Shown one piece after another: positions 14,625 through 23,257 of a stretch of 34,060 nucleotides of DNA (within the stretch, counting starts at the first letter, position 1; each line of letters opens with the position of its first letter). Position numbers and translations under genes: made by a program. The stretch is from assembly GCA_965613025.1 (NCBI GenBank), contig CBFDUE010000017.1:1-34060 (forward strand). Reading direction: 5' to 3'. The stretch is from CAYTXJ01 sp965613025 (GTDB lineage: Bacteria > Desulfobacterota > DSM-4660 > Desulfatiglandales > JALVMZ01). Below the pieces are notes generated by a model. The model ran no database searches. It was not told where the DNA came from and was given only the letters and a program-made list of their open reading frames with translations.

Positions 14625-14801
14625 GTGCAAGAAAGGAATACTCAAAGGCAGAGAGAAAGAGACAGGGGCTCTGAATCACAGAGGGGGCCTGGTGGGTATT
14701 GTGTATGTCCAGGCTGTGGTAATAGAGAGCCTCATAAGAGAGGGGTTCCATGCAGGGATATCAAATGCCCTAAGTGTGGAACAACTATGAAAAGGGAATA
14801 G
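14625..14801 (+). CDS. Small cysteine-rich zinc-ribbon/rubredoxin-like protein (58 aa)
   Basis: A short frame in the gap between the Mrp fusion and the CGGC-like gene, easily missed because it starts with GTG. The first 24 residues are polar and Arg/Gln-rich; the remainder reads YCVCPGCGN..., then GVPC, and ends CPKCGTTMKRE, so it has six cysteines arranged as CVCPGC, a lone Cys, and CPKC. That spacing suggests two metal-binding knuckles, as in zinc ribbons. AGAGGA lies 7 nt before the GTG. A 70-aa frame on the same strand (14578-14790) overlaps it but has no such pattern. Similar small CPxCG proteins accompany NifX genes in other anaerobes as far as I recall; function unknown. Confidence 0.8.
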   Translation: MQERNTQRQRERDRGSESQRGPGGYCVCPGCGNREPHKRGVPCRDIKCPKCGTTMKRE

Positions 14802-14824
14802 AATCTTTAAAAAGGAGGGTGCAT

Positions 14825-15169
14825 ATGGAAAAGGTAATGATAATAGGATGTGGTGCATATATGGACAGTGGGTATGGCTGCCCGGGAGAGTGGCGGTGTC
14901 TTAAGGCAGCTGCCCTTGGTGAAGGAAATTTTAATGAGCCTTCACAGGTCGTATCATTTATCAAGTGTGAATGCCCTGGAAGGCCTCTTATTTCTAATCT
15001 GAATATGGCAATGAAATTAACAGATATCAGGCCTGATAAGATATATCTGAGCTCCTGTCTTGTCAATTCTGTTCCCACCTGCCCCTATTTTAAACCTGAA
15101 GAGATTTCAGCTCTGATAAAGGAGAAGACAGGGATTGAGGTTGTATCAGGCACTCACGACTACCATTGA
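14825..15169 (+). CDS. CGGC-domain-like cysteine-rich protein
   Basis: The 114-aa protein from ATG 14825 has an AGGAGGG site 6 nt upstream; the earlier ATG at 14774 lies inside the preceding small gene. Seven cysteines are spread as IGCGAYMDSGYGCPGEWRC, IKCECPGRP, LSSCLV and PTCPYF, resembling CGGC-domain putative metal-binding proteins. The C-terminal part (FKPEEISALIKEKTGIEVVSGTH) resembles the end of that family. It is placed between ORP cofactor genes and the MinD pair, so a role in metal or Fe-S handling is likely but unproven. Confidence 0.8.
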   Translation: MEKVMIIGCGAYMDSGYGCPGEWRCLKAAALGEGNFNEPSQVVSFIKCECPGRPLISNLNMAMKLTDIRPDKIYLSSCLVNSVPTCPYFKPEEISALIKEKTGIEVVSGTHDYH

Positions 15170-15189
15170 TCTAAGGGAAGGTTATATTC

Positions 15190-16044
15190 ATGCTTATAGC
15201 GGTTGCAAGTGGAAAGGGAGGAACAGGAAAGACTACGGTTGCAACCAATCTGGCCCTCACTATCGGAAAAGATGTCCAATTTTTAGACTGCGATGTGGAT
15301 GAGCCAGATGCCCATCTCTTTTTAAGGCCTGAGATAGAGCGAAGTGAGGTTGTTAAGGTTCCTGTTCCAGAGGTGGATGAGAATCTCTGCAATCTCTGTG
15401 GAAAGTGTCAGGAGATATGTCAGTTTAAGGCCATAGTGCTAATAGCTGATAGGGTGCTTACCTTCCATGAGCTATGTCATAGCTGTGGAGGATGTTTTGA
15501 GGTATGTCCTCAGCGTGCCATATCTGAAGGTGATAGGGAGCTGGGAATAATTGAGGAGGGCTTTGCAGATGGTATCCGCTTTGTGCACGGACGTTTGAGG
15601 ATAGGAGAGGCCATGGATGGGCCTCTTATAAGGGAGGTGAGGAAGAGAGCGGATGATTCTTCTATAACCATAATAGATGCTCCACCTGGAAGTTCTTGTC
15701 CTGTGGTTGAGGCGATTAAAGGTGTGGATTTTGTCCTATTAGTTACAGAGCCCACCCCTTTTGGCCTGTTTGATCTTAAGATCGTCCACAGGGTGGTTGA
15801 GATACTCGGGATTCCATGTGCCTTAGTGATAAATAGGGCCGATGTGGGAGATAGCGGTGTAAAAGAGTATGCAAAAGAGAAGGAGATCCCGATTCTGCTT
15901 GAGATTCCCTTTGATAGAAGAATATTGGAGCTCTACTCTGAAGGAACTGCATTGGTAAGTGCTATGGATAGCTGGAAAGAGAGATTTGAAGAGCTGTTTG
16001 GCAAGATAAAGAAGATATTGCAAGGAGAGGGAAATGGCAAGTGA
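15190..16044 (+). CDS. MinD/Mrp-family ATPase with inserted 2[4Fe-4S] ferredoxin domain (1)
   Basis: A 284-aa ParA/MinD-type ATPase with deviant Walker A GKGGTGKTT (8-16), the DVDEPDAH switch and DAPPGSSCPV. A ferredoxin insert supplies two cluster motifs: Cys67, 70, 73, 77 and Cys96, 99, 102, 106. Paired ATPases of this kind are part of the ORP loci of sulfate reducers, where they interact with the orange protein. It is 20 nt after the CGGC-like gene and overlaps its paralogue by 11 nt, so the two probably form a heterodimer. No signal or membrane segment is present, so it should be cytosolic. Confidence 0.93.
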   Translation: MLIAVASGKGGTGKTTVATNLALTIGKDVQFLDCDVDEPDAHLFLRPEIERSEVVKVPVPEVDENLCNLCGKCQEICQFKAIVLIADRVLTFHELCHSCGGCFEVCPQRAISEGDRELGIIEEGFADGIRFVHGRLRIGEAMDGPLIREVRKRADDSSITIIDAPPGSSCPVVEAIKGVDFVLLVTEPTPFGLFDLKIVHRVVEILGIPCALVINRADVGDSGVKEYAKEKEIPILLEIPFDRRILELYSEGTALVSAMDSWKERFEELFGKIKKILQGEGNGK

Positions 16045-16897
16045 ACTTGTAGTTATAAGTGGAAAGGGGGGAACGGGAAAGACAAGCATTGTGGGAGCCC
16101 TTTCCCATCTAATTTCAGATAAGATAATTGTGGATACAGATGTGGATGCCTCAGATCTTCACCTTCTTCTTTCACCAAAGATACTGGAAGAGCATGAATT
16201 TATAAGCGGTCATGAGCCGGTAATCTTAAGGGACAGATGCACAGAGTGTGGACTCTGCAGAGAGCTCTGCAAATGGGATGCCATAGATGAAGACTTCTCA
16301 GTAGATACCATATCGTGTGAAGGATGCGGTGTGTGCCATTATTTCTGTCCTGAAAATGCCATTGACTTTGTAGACCGCATATGTGGCAGGTGGTTCATAT
16401 CAGAGACCAGGTTTGGCCCTTTTCTCTATGCCCATCTTGATCCAGGAGAGGAGAATTCTGGAAAGCTGGTTACACTCTTAAGACAGAAGGCAGGGGAGGT
16501 AGCTAAGGAAAAGGGGGTGGATTTCATAATTACAGATGGGCCACCTGGGATAGGGTGTCCAGTGATTGCCTCAATTGGGGGTGCTAAGGCAGTTCTGATT
16601 GTGACAGAGCCTACCATTTCAGGGATCCACGATTTTGAAAGGATAGTTGAGCTTTCCCATCACTTTAGGGTCCCTCCGCTTCTCTGTATAAATAAGTCTG
16701 ATATCAATCTGAAAAACAGGGAGAGGATAATAGAGATATCTAAGCGTAAAGGGGCGGAATTTATCGGAGAGATTCCCTTTGATATGACATTTACAGATGC
16801 CATGGTAAATGGTAAGACTATTATGGAATATGCACCTGATTCTGCTTCATCTTTGGAGATCAAAAGGATCTGGGAGAGGCTCTCTTCATATCTCTAA
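16034..16897 (+). CDS. MinD/Mrp-family ATPase with inserted 2[4Fe-4S] ferredoxin domain (2)
   Basis: A 287-aa paralogue of the upstream gene. Walker A GKGGTGKTS spans 10-18, DTDVDASD replaces the partner's switch, and the ferredoxin insert has Cys69, 72, 75, 79 and Cys95, 98, 101, 105. DGPPGIGCPV marks the Walker B region. The 11-nt overlap with the first ATPase gene suggests coupled, equimolar synthesis. The pair should couple ATP hydrolysis to electron transfer or cofactor handling in the ORP complex; the precise reaction is not known. Confidence 0.93.
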   Translation: MASELVVISGKGGTGKTSIVGALSHLISDKIIVDTDVDASDLHLLLSPKILEEHEFISGHEPVILRDRCTECGLCRELCKWDAIDEDFSVDTISCEGCGVCHYFCPENAIDFVDRICGRWFISETRFGPFLYAHLDPGEENSGKLVTLLRQKAGEVAKEKGVDFIITDGPPGIGCPVIASIGGAKAVLIVTEPTISGIHDFERIVELSHHFRVPPLLCINKSDINLKNRERIIEISKRKGAEFIGEIPFDMTFTDAMVNGKTIMEYAPDSASSLEIKRIWERLSSYL

Positions 16898-16933
16898 ATT
16901 TAATTAAAGACCTTTTAAAAAGGGGGAAAAGAT

Positions 16934-17977
16934 ATGAATGAATTAAAGAGAAGGGACTTTTTAAAATTCATGGTTGCAGGGGGAACCCTGCTTGGTATGG
17001 GTGGAGTGAGCTTTTTTGAGCCACTTAAGGCACTGGCCTCTGGTAAATATGATATAGGTCAGTGTAAGAGCCTTAGGATAAGGTGCATCTCTGAGGTTGG
17101 ATGGTTTGACTCCAAAAAGCTCATCTCTCAGATGAAGGCGGCAGGGGGGCCAAAGACAAGTCAGTGGATAATCCCCTGGGATCCTTCAAATGCTGCTGGG
17201 AGTTGTTCTCTTATAGATGTGGAGATGCTGGATGGCACTCATCACAAATTTCTGATAGATACTGGATGGAACCCTTATTATATGGATCAGGCATTCAAGA
17301 GAGAAGGAGTTGATAAGATGCTTGAAGATGGTGAGATCGAATTCCTATTTATTTCCCACGAGCATCTGGATCATTTCTGGGGTCTTGAAACCGTGCTCAA
17401 GTATAATCCTGAAATCAAGATAATAATTCCAAGCACCTTTTATCCTGAAGGAATGCATTTTATAAGGGGTGCAGAATATATTGTCCCCAGTGCAAGAAAC
17501 AGAATTACCCATAGAGGAGAGTTAGTTCAGACACGGCCTGGAACCATAAACAGGCTCTACGATGGATGTGTTGCTGTATGTTTTGATCTTCCAATTATTA
17601 TCAGGGTAAGGGGTGAGCAGTCCCTGTACTTTAATATTAAAGACAAAGGAATAGTATGTGTTACGGGGTGCTGTCATCAGACCATACTTACCTTTGCAGA
17701 CTTTGCAAAGGAAAAGATCTTAGGTGCAGATAGGATGTATGGTGTATATGGCGGGCTTCATATTGCACCCTTTGGCCCAATGAATCCCAAAAGAGAGCGA
17801 ATGGTAAGGGGTATGGCAAAATATGGTTTCAAAAAGATCGCCTGTAATCACTGCACAGGGCTTCCTGCTGTTAAGATGATGATTGAGCTGGGATATCCCG
17901 TGGTCAAAGGCACAGGAAGATATGGATCAAAGAGTAAGCTCTATGTGGGAAATGGTGATGAGGTAGTATTTGGATAA
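16934..17977 (+). CDS. Tat-exported metallo-beta-lactamase-fold hydrolase
   Basis: A 347-aa protein with a twin-arginine signal (KRRDFLKFMVAGG, then a hydrophobic stretch ending near ALASG at residue 37), so it is probably folded with its metals and exported. The MBL motif HEHLDH is at 142-147, a further candidate ligand is His248 in TGCCHQTI, and GVYGGLHIAPF and CNHCTG follow. This layout is that of the subgroup often labelled dihydropterin-ribofuranosyl-aminobenzene phosphate synthase-like; the substrate is unknown. It lies 36 nt after the second MinD gene with a good AAAGGGGGAAAAG site and before the strong terminator, so it is the last gene of the operon. Export of one member of an otherwise cytosolic set is unusual. 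Confidence 0.85.
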   Translation: MNELKRRDFLKFMVAGGTLLGMGGVSFFEPLKALASGKYDIGQCKSLRIRCISEVGWFDSKKLISQMKAAGGPKTSQWIIPWDPSNAAGSCSLIDVEMLDGTHHKFLIDTGWNPYYMDQAFKREGVDKMLEDGEIEFLFISHEHLDHFWGLETVLKYNPEIKIIIPSTFYPEGMHFIRGAEYIVPSARNRITHRGELVQTRPGTINRLYDGCVAVCFDLPIIIRVRGEQSLYFNIKDKGIVCVTGCCHQTILTFADFAKEKILGADRMYGVYGGLHIAPFGPMNPKRERMVRGMAKYGFKKIACNHCTGLPAVKMMIELGYPVVKGTGRYGSKSKLYVGNGDEVVFG

Positions 17978-17984
17978 TCTAAGC

Positions 17985-18026
17985 CTCTTTTCCTGCCAGA
18001 AAGGCACCTTTCTGGCAGGAAAAGAG
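17985..18026 (+). terminator. 19-bp perfect hairpin closing the ORP operon
   Basis: Arms at 17985-18003 (CTCTTTTCCTGCCAGAAAG) and 18008-18026 pair without mismatch around the loop GCAC. It starts 7 nt after the last stop codon. There is no clean U run after the stem, but the stem itself ends in A/T tracts and is very stable, so it should end transcription or protect the 3' end before rpmB. Confidence 0.8.
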
Positions 18027-18039
18027 ATGATAAAATTCC

Positions 18040-18067
18040 TTGCCATTTATCTTTTAATAATTATAAT
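18040..18067 (+). promoter_or_regulatory. Sigma70-type promoter for rpmB
   Basis: TTGCCA at 18040-18045 and a perfect TATAAT at 18062-18067 are separated by 16 nt. The implied start, near 18074, leaves a leader of about 38 nt before the rpmB ATG, which has a GGAGGAAG ribosome site. It lies just past the ORP terminator, giving rpmB its own constitutive promoter. Confidence 0.6.
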
Positions 18068-18111
18068 TGCCTTTTCATCTATAGAGACTAATATTTTGGA
18101 GGAAGAATAGG

Positions 18112-18300
18112 ATGGCACGTAGATGTGAGATATGTGGAAAAGGGGTGCAGGTAGGTCATAATGTAAGCCATGCCAATAACAGGACCAAACGGAGGTGGTA
18201 TCCCAATCTTCAAAGGGTCAGGGCAGTTAAAGATGGGAGGGTGGTAAGAATCAGGGTCTGCACCTCCTGTATTAAATCGGGAAGAGTTATAAAACCATAA
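18112..18300 (+). CDS. rpmB: Large ribosomal subunit protein bL28
   Basis: A 62-aa basic protein with the L28 signature: MARRCEICGKG, then GHNVSHANNRTKRRWYPNLQ and a C-terminal CTSCIKSGRVIK. The four cysteines (CEIC and CTSC) make it the zinc-binding (C+) form. It is part of the 50S subunit near the E site. A GGAGGAAG site precedes the ATG. The stop codon is only 1 nt from the stop of convergent rel, with no terminator visible in between, so the two transcripts must overlap or share a site. Confidence 0.98.
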   Translation: MARRCEICGKGVQVGHNVSHANNRTKRRWYPNLQRVRAVKDGRVVRIRVCTSCIKSGRVIKP

Positions 18301-18301
18301 C

Positions 18302-20440
18302 TTATATCCTTTCCACAATTAATATATCTTTGATTCTTTTTATAGAGCTCATTATATCTTGAAGCTGTCTATAGTTTTCAACCTCTAAGGTGAAGACAGA
18401 TATTCCTTTTCTATCAGGGGTTGTTTTTATATCTGCCTCCAAGATATTGGCATTCTTCTTACTTATTATGGAGCTTATCTCTGCAAGTATTCCCTTTTTG
18501 TCTTTGGAAGTAACCTTTAATTTTACCTGATACAGATCCTCATCTGAGGGTTCCCATAGCACATCCACCAGCCGTTCCTTTTCAGCATCCAGAATGTGTC
18601 TGCATCCCTTTTTGTGAATGGTTACTCCCCTTCCCCTGGTTATATAGCCTACAACATCCTCTCCCGGTATGGGACTACAGCAGTTGGCAAATCTGATAAG
18701 CACATTGTCCACGCCCCTTACCTTAATTCCATGGGTATGCCTCTTTTTAAGACGGGAAACCACCCTATTGAAGATTCCACCTGCAAGTCTTTCACTCTGT
18801 ATCTTTGGTCTGAGCCTTCCGATAACCTGTCTTGGAGATATCTTTCCCCAGCCCACATTGGCAAGTAGGTCTTCTACAGAGGAAAAGGAGAACTCCTCTG
18901 CAACCTGTCTTAGCTGGTCGCTTTCCATCAGATTGCCGATCTGTATCTTTGCAAGTTCAAGCTCCTTTTCAATGAGTTCCCTTCCGATAGAGATACTCTC
19001 TTCCTTTTCCTGTTTTCTTATCCACTGCCGTATCTTTGCCTTTGCCCTTGAGCTTTGAACAAAATCAAGCCAATCCCTTCTGGGATGTTGTTTCGGAGAC
19101 GTTATAATCTCAACAATGTCTCCGTTTCTAAGTCTATAGTCCAGCGGAACAAGCCTGTTGTTTACCTTGGCCTGTATGCATCTGTCTCCTATCTCTGAGT
19201 GAATGCTGTATGCAAAATCAACTGGTGTAGAACCCCTGGGGAGCTTCTTTACCTCACCCTTTGGAGTAAAGACATAGACATCGTTTGGATAGAGTTCCAG
19301 CTTTACAGATTCCATAAATTCCTTGGGATCTTTCAGATCCTTCTGCCACTCCAATAGTTGCCTTAGCCACTTAAAGTATTCCTCTTCCTGTTCAGTGGTC
19401 TTACCCTTACCCTCTTTATATTTCCAGTGAGCTGCTATTCCCTCTTCTGCGATTCTATCCATCTCCCAGGTGCGAATCTGTATCTCCATTCTCTGTCCCA
19501 GAGGGCCTATTACAGTGGTATGGAGGGACTGATATAGGTTTTCCTTTGGCATGGATATATAGTCCTTTATTCTGCCAGGTATAGGGGGCCACATGGAATG
19601 GACAAGCCCAAGTGTCTCATAACACTCCTTTACTGTATTTACAATAACCCTGAATGCTATAATGTCATATACCTCATTTACACTCAGATTTTGCTCCTTC
19701 ATCTTTCTGTATATGCTATAGAAATGCTTGTGTCTTCCCTTTATGGTAGCTTCAATTCCTGCATCTTTGAGTTTTCCCTCAAGAAGTGTGATTACATCCT
19801 TTATGAACTTTTCTCTGTAACCCTTTCTCTCTGCAATATCCTGCTTTATCTTTTCGTATATCTCAGGCTCTAAATAATATAGACACAAGTCTTCAAGAAG
19901 TGATTTTATCCAATATATTCCAAGTCTTCCTGCAATTGGTGCATATATGTCCAGAGTTTCCCTTGCAATGGCCCTCTGCTTTTCAGGAGGATGATATCCT
20001 AAGGTCTGCATATTGTGTAGTCTATCAGCCAGCTTAACTATTATGACCCTGATATCATTTGCCATTGCAAGGATTATCTTCTTCATGTTTTCAGACTGTC
20101 TCTCCTCATGACTGGCAAATTTCATCTTGCTTATCTTAGTTACTCCTTCAACGATCTGTGCCACCTCGCTTCCAAAGAGCTTTTCCAGCTCCTCATAGGT
20201 TGCCTGGGTATCTTCCAATGTGTCATGGAGAAGTCCAGAGGTGATGGTTGTCACATCCATCTTTATCTTGGTAAGGATATATGCAACCTCTAAGGGGTGA
20301 GAGAGATAGGGGAGTCCAGAGAGTCTTATCTGTCCCTGATGGACCTTTGCTGAATAGACATATGCCTTTTCAATGGGCCTTACATCTGCCTTTGGATTGT
20401 AGCTGAGGAGATTGTCAATTATATCATTTAGCCTTACCAT
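18302..20440 (-). CDS. rel: Bifunctional (p)ppGpp synthetase/hydrolase
   Basis: A 712-aa long RSH protein controlling the stringent response. The hydrolase HD domain is intact (His48; HDTLEDT at 72-78; KLADRLHNM), the synthetase domain has MPKENLYQSLHTTV, and TGS (DVYVFTPKGEVKKLPRG...), a helical/CHC-type region (FANCCSPIPGEDVVGYITRGRG) and a C-terminal ACT domain follow. All catalytic parts look intact, so it should both make and degrade (p)ppGpp. It is the only RSH gene here. It overlaps the end of proS by 17 nt, so it is translated from the ispG-proS transcript. Confidence 0.96.
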   Translation of the reverse strand: MVRLNDIIDNLLSYNPKADVRPIEKAYVYSAKVHQGQIRLSGLPYLSHPLEVAYILTKIKMDVTTITSGLLHDTLEDTQATYEELEKLFGSEVAQIVEGVTKISKMKFASHEERQSENMKKIILAMANDIRVIIVKLADRLHNMQTLGYHPPEKQRAIARETLDIYAPIAGRLGIYWIKSLLEDLCLYYLEPEIYEKIKQDIAERKGYREKFIKDVITLLEGKLKDAGIEATIKGRHKHFYSIYRKMKEQNLSVNEVYDIIAFRVIVNTVKECYETLGLVHSMWPPIPGRIKDYISMPKENLYQSLHTTVIGPLGQRMEIQIRTWEMDRIAEEGIAAHWKYKEGKGKTTEQEEEYFKWLRQLLEWQKDLKDPKEFMESVKLELYPNDVYVFTPKGEVKKLPRGSTPVDFAYSIHSEIGDRCIQAKVNNRLVPLDYRLRNGDIVEIITSPKQHPRRDWLDFVQSSRAKAKIRQWIRKQEKEESISIGRELIEKELELAKIQIGNLMESDQLRQVAEEFSFSSVEDLLANVGWGKISPRQVIGRLRPKIQSERLAGGIFNRVVSRLKKRHTHGIKVRGVDNVLIRFANCCSPIPGEDVVGYITRGRGVTIHKKGCRHILDAEKERLVDVLWEPSDEDLYQVKLKVTSKDKKGILAEISSIISKKNANILEADIKTTPDRKGISVFTLEVENYRQLQDIMSSIKRIKDILIVERI

Positions 20441-22148
20441 ACAGCTCTTCTATCTTTTCCTTTATAACTGAAGACACGTTTGACAAGGGAACAGAAAAGG
20501 GCTCTTTATCTTTCCTTAACTTTATCTCCACCATATCTTCCTCAAGGCCCCTTTTTCCCACCGTTACCCTAAGTGGGATACCTAAGAGATCAGCATCCTT
20601 AAATTTTACACCTCCCCTCAGGTCTCTGTCATCAATCAGGACATCAATCCCCGAATCTTTCATCTCTTTGTATATCCTCTCTGCCACTTCTGAGACTCTG
20701 CTTTCATGCATCTGCACAGGCACAACTATCACTTCAAAAGGTGCTATGGGTATGGGAAAGATGATGCCGTCCTTGTCATGATTCTGTTCAATGGCGGCTG
20801 CAACTGTCCTTCCCACACCTATCCCATAACAGCCCATAACAATGGGTTTCTCTTTGCCATCTCTGTCTAAGAAGAGTGCTCCCATGGCTTCACTATATTT
20901 TGTGCCCAATTTGAAGATATGCCCTACCTCTATTCCCCTTCCAAAGTGAAGCTCTCCGCCACACTTAGGGCATCTATCTTCAGGGGTTATAATCCTTATA
21001 TCGGCAAATGTATCCACTTTGAAGTCCCTATCAAGATTTACGTTTTTAAGATGTGTATCCTTTTTGTTTGCACCGGTTACAAAATTTTTCATCCCCTTTA
21101 TGGCGTTATCTGCAATTATCTTTATATTCAGGCCCACTGGCCCTGCAAATCCCATAGGAGCATGGGTTATCTCTTCCACTAAGAGGGGATCTGCAAGTTC
21201 AAGCTCCTGGGCTCCCAAGAGATTTTTTAGCTTAATGGGATTGAGCTCATGATCCCCCCTGATAAGTGCTGCTACAACATCACCATCGGTCTTGATTATC
21301 AATGTCTTAACCAGCTCCTTTGATGTTATGTTTAAAAATTCACTTACCTCATCCACACTCTTTACATCCGGAGTATGGACCTCTTCATAGGGGAGTAGTC
21401 TCTGGGAATGCGCTTCAGATTCATAATGATCCACAACCTCTGCCTTTTCAATGTTTGCAGCATATGGACAGGCAGTGCAATTAACGATCTGGTCTTCACC
21501 TGTATCTGCAAGAACCATGAATTCATGGGAAAATGTGCCTCCAATACTTCCGGTATCAGCCTCAACAGCCCTGAATTTCAGGCCGCATCTTTTAAAGATA
21601 TTACAATATGTATCATACATGATCTCATAGCTCCTCTCTGCTCCCTTTTCATCCACATCAAAGCTATATGCATCCTTCATTATGAATTCCCTGCATCTCA
21701 TTATCCCAAACCTGGGTCTTATCTCATCCCTGAATTTAGTCTGGATCTGATAGAAATTTACAGGCATCTGTCTATAGGAGCGTATCTCTTTTTTTACCAG
21801 ATCTGTAATCACCTCTTCATGGGTAGGGCCAAGACAGAAATCCCTCCCATTTCTGTCTTTAAATCGCAAAAGCTCCTTTCCATAGTGCTCCCATCTGCCA
21901 CTTTCCTGCCAGATCTCTGCAGGCTGAACACCTGGCATAAGAAGCTCTATGGCACCGGCTCTGTCCATCTCTTCCCTTATTATGTTTTCTACCTTTCGAA
22001 TGACCTTCAACCCCACAGGTAGATATGTATAGATTCCGGAAGAGAGCTTTCTTATAAGCCCTGCCCTCAGCATCAGCTTATGGCTTATAATTTCAGCATC
22101 AGAAGGTGCCTCCTTTAGGGTAGGTATAAAGTATTTGGAATACCTCAT
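20424..22148 (-). CDS. proS: Prolyl-tRNA synthetase (bacterial type)
   Basis: A 574-aa class II synthetase of the bacterial form with the editing insertion (INS). Visible motifs are the N-terminal SKYFIPTLKEAPSDAEIISH, the class II segments LCLGPTHEEVITDL-like and RFGIMRCREFIMKDAYSFD, the INS region (VADHYESEAH onward, about residues 225-385) and GCYGIGVGRTVAAAIEQNHD, followed by a His-type anticodon-binding C-terminus. It charges tRNA-Pro and edits Ala-tRNA-Pro. The start overlaps the ispG stop by 4 nt (ATGA) and the end overlaps rel, so the three genes form a coupled operon. Confidence 0.97.
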   Translation of the reverse strand: MRYSKYFIPTLKEAPSDAEIISHKLMLRAGLIRKLSSGIYTYLPVGLKVIRKVENIIREEMDRAGAIELLMPGVQPAEIWQESGRWEHYGKELLRFKDRNGRDFCLGPTHEEVITDLVKKEIRSYRQMPVNFYQIQTKFRDEIRPRFGIMRCREFIMKDAYSFDVDEKGAERSYEIMYDTYCNIFKRCGLKFRAVEADTGSIGGTFSHEFMVLADTGEDQIVNCTACPYAANIEKAEVVDHYESEAHSQRLLPYEEVHTPDVKSVDEVSEFLNITSKELVKTLIIKTDGDVVAALIRGDHELNPIKLKNLLGAQELELADPLLVEEITHAPMGFAGPVGLNIKIIADNAIKGMKNFVTGANKKDTHLKNVNLDRDFKVDTFADIRIITPEDRCPKCGGELHFGRGIEVGHIFKLGTKYSEAMGALFLDRDGKEKPIVMGCYGIGVGRTVAAAIEQNHDKDGIIFPIPIAPFEVIVVPVQMHESRVSEVAERIYKEMKDSGIDVLIDDRDLRGGVKFKDADLLGIPLRVTVGKRGLEEDMVEIKLRKDKEPFSVPLSNVSSVIKEKIEELYGKAK

Positions 22149-23257
22149 CTTCGCAGAACCTCCCTCTGATAAGATTTTTCCATCTCTTTTACCTCATTGA
22201 TCAACACACGAGCAAGATCCCCTTCAGGAATCTTTCTTATCACCTCTCCCTTCTTAAACAGTATCCCTTTTCCTCTGCCACCAGCCACTCCCACATCTGC
22301 CTCCCTTGCCTCTCCAGGGCCATTTACCACACATCCCATAATGGCAACCTTGATTGGTGCCTTTATACCGTTTATACCTTCACAGACCTGATTGACCAGC
22401 CCCATAATATCTATCTCACACCTGCCACAGACAGGGCATGAGATTATCTCAGGGCCATATTGTCTGAGCCCCACTGCCCGAAGTATCTCATATGCCACCT
22501 TCACTTCCTGCACAGGATCTGCTGTAAGCGATACCCGTATGGTATCACCGATTCCTTTTAAAAGCAGAATCCCAATTCCAATGGAGCTCTTAACTGTCCC
22601 CTGCACAATGGGGCCAGCCTCGGTTATACCCAGATGTAGAGGATAGTCTGTTCTTTCGCTTATCATCTCATATGCCTTGATTGTATCAAGGACACTGGAT
22701 GATTTAAGGGATAATTTAATTTCAGAGAAATCCATATCTTCAAATATCCGTATATAGTGAATTGCTGCATCCACGAGGGCTTCAGGTGTGGGATGACCAT
22801 ATCTTTTTAATATCTCCTTTGGAAGGGAACCTGAATTTATACCTATCCTTATGGGTATGGAAAAGTTCTTTGCCTCTCGTAGAATTTTTTTAAGTGAAGA
22901 CCTTCCTGAAATATTTCCAGGGTTTATCCTGATACCCTTTGCACCGGCCCTTATGGCATGGAGAGCAATTTGAGGATCAAAATGTATATCGGCTATAACA
23001 GGTATATCAGATTTAGATACGATCTCAGAGAAGGGCTTAATGGAATCCATACTGGGAACTGCAACCCTGACTATCTCACAGCCCGCATCTCTTAGAGCAC
23101 GGATCTGTTCAAGAGTCCTTTTTACATTAGTAGTTGGAGTATTTGTCATGGACTGAACCACTACGGGCGCTCCACCCCCAATGGGGACATCTCCCACATA
23201 TATCCTCTTTGTCTTCATCCTATGTGGAGTGGTAATAACCCTGATTTCTTGCATCAT
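22145..23257 (-). CDS. ispG: 4-hydroxy-3-methylbut-2-enyl diphosphate synthase
   Basis: A [4Fe-4S] enzyme of the MEP isoprenoid pathway (GcpE); it converts ME-cPP to HMBPP. The 370-aa length is normal for the short bacterial form. The N-terminal TIM-barrel has GGGAPVVVQSMTNT and IADIHFDPQIAL, and the cluster cysteines are Cys274 and Cys277 (SCPVCGRC) and Cys309 (MGCVVNGPGEA), with the conserved Glu316. It is the first gene of a unit with proS and rel. No clear promoter could be settled in the 105-bp gap shared with the divergent aminotransferase. Confidence 0.97.
   Translation of the reverse strand: MMQEIRVITTPHRMKTKRIYVGDVPIGGGAPVVVQSMTNTPTTNVKRTLEQIRALRDAGCEIVRVAVPSMDSIKPFSEIVSKSDIPVIADIHFDPQIALHAIRAGAKGIRINPGNISGRSSLKKILREAKNFSIPIRIGINSGSLPKEILKRYGHPTPEALVDAAIHYIRIFEDMDFSEIKLSLKSSSVLDTIKAYEMISERTDYPLHLGITEAGPIVQGTVKSSIGIGILLLKGIGDTIRVSLTADPVQEVKVAYEILRAVGLRQYGPEIISCPVCGRCEIDIMGLVNQVCEGINGIKAPIKVAIMGCVVNGPGEAREADVGVAGGRGKGILFKKGEVIRKIPEGDLARVLINEVKEMEKSYQREVLRR

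Noticed and set aside
14578..14790. 70-aa frame after the Mrp fusion
   Set aside because: It overlaps the cysteine-rich small gene in another frame, lacks any conserved pattern and starts inside the mrp gene.
18027..18110. 27-codon hydrophobic peptide ending just before rpmB
   Set aside because: It starts at the end of the terminator stem and contains the likely rpmB promoter; hydrophobicity is what AT-rich sequence gives in this frame. Not excluded, but unsupported.
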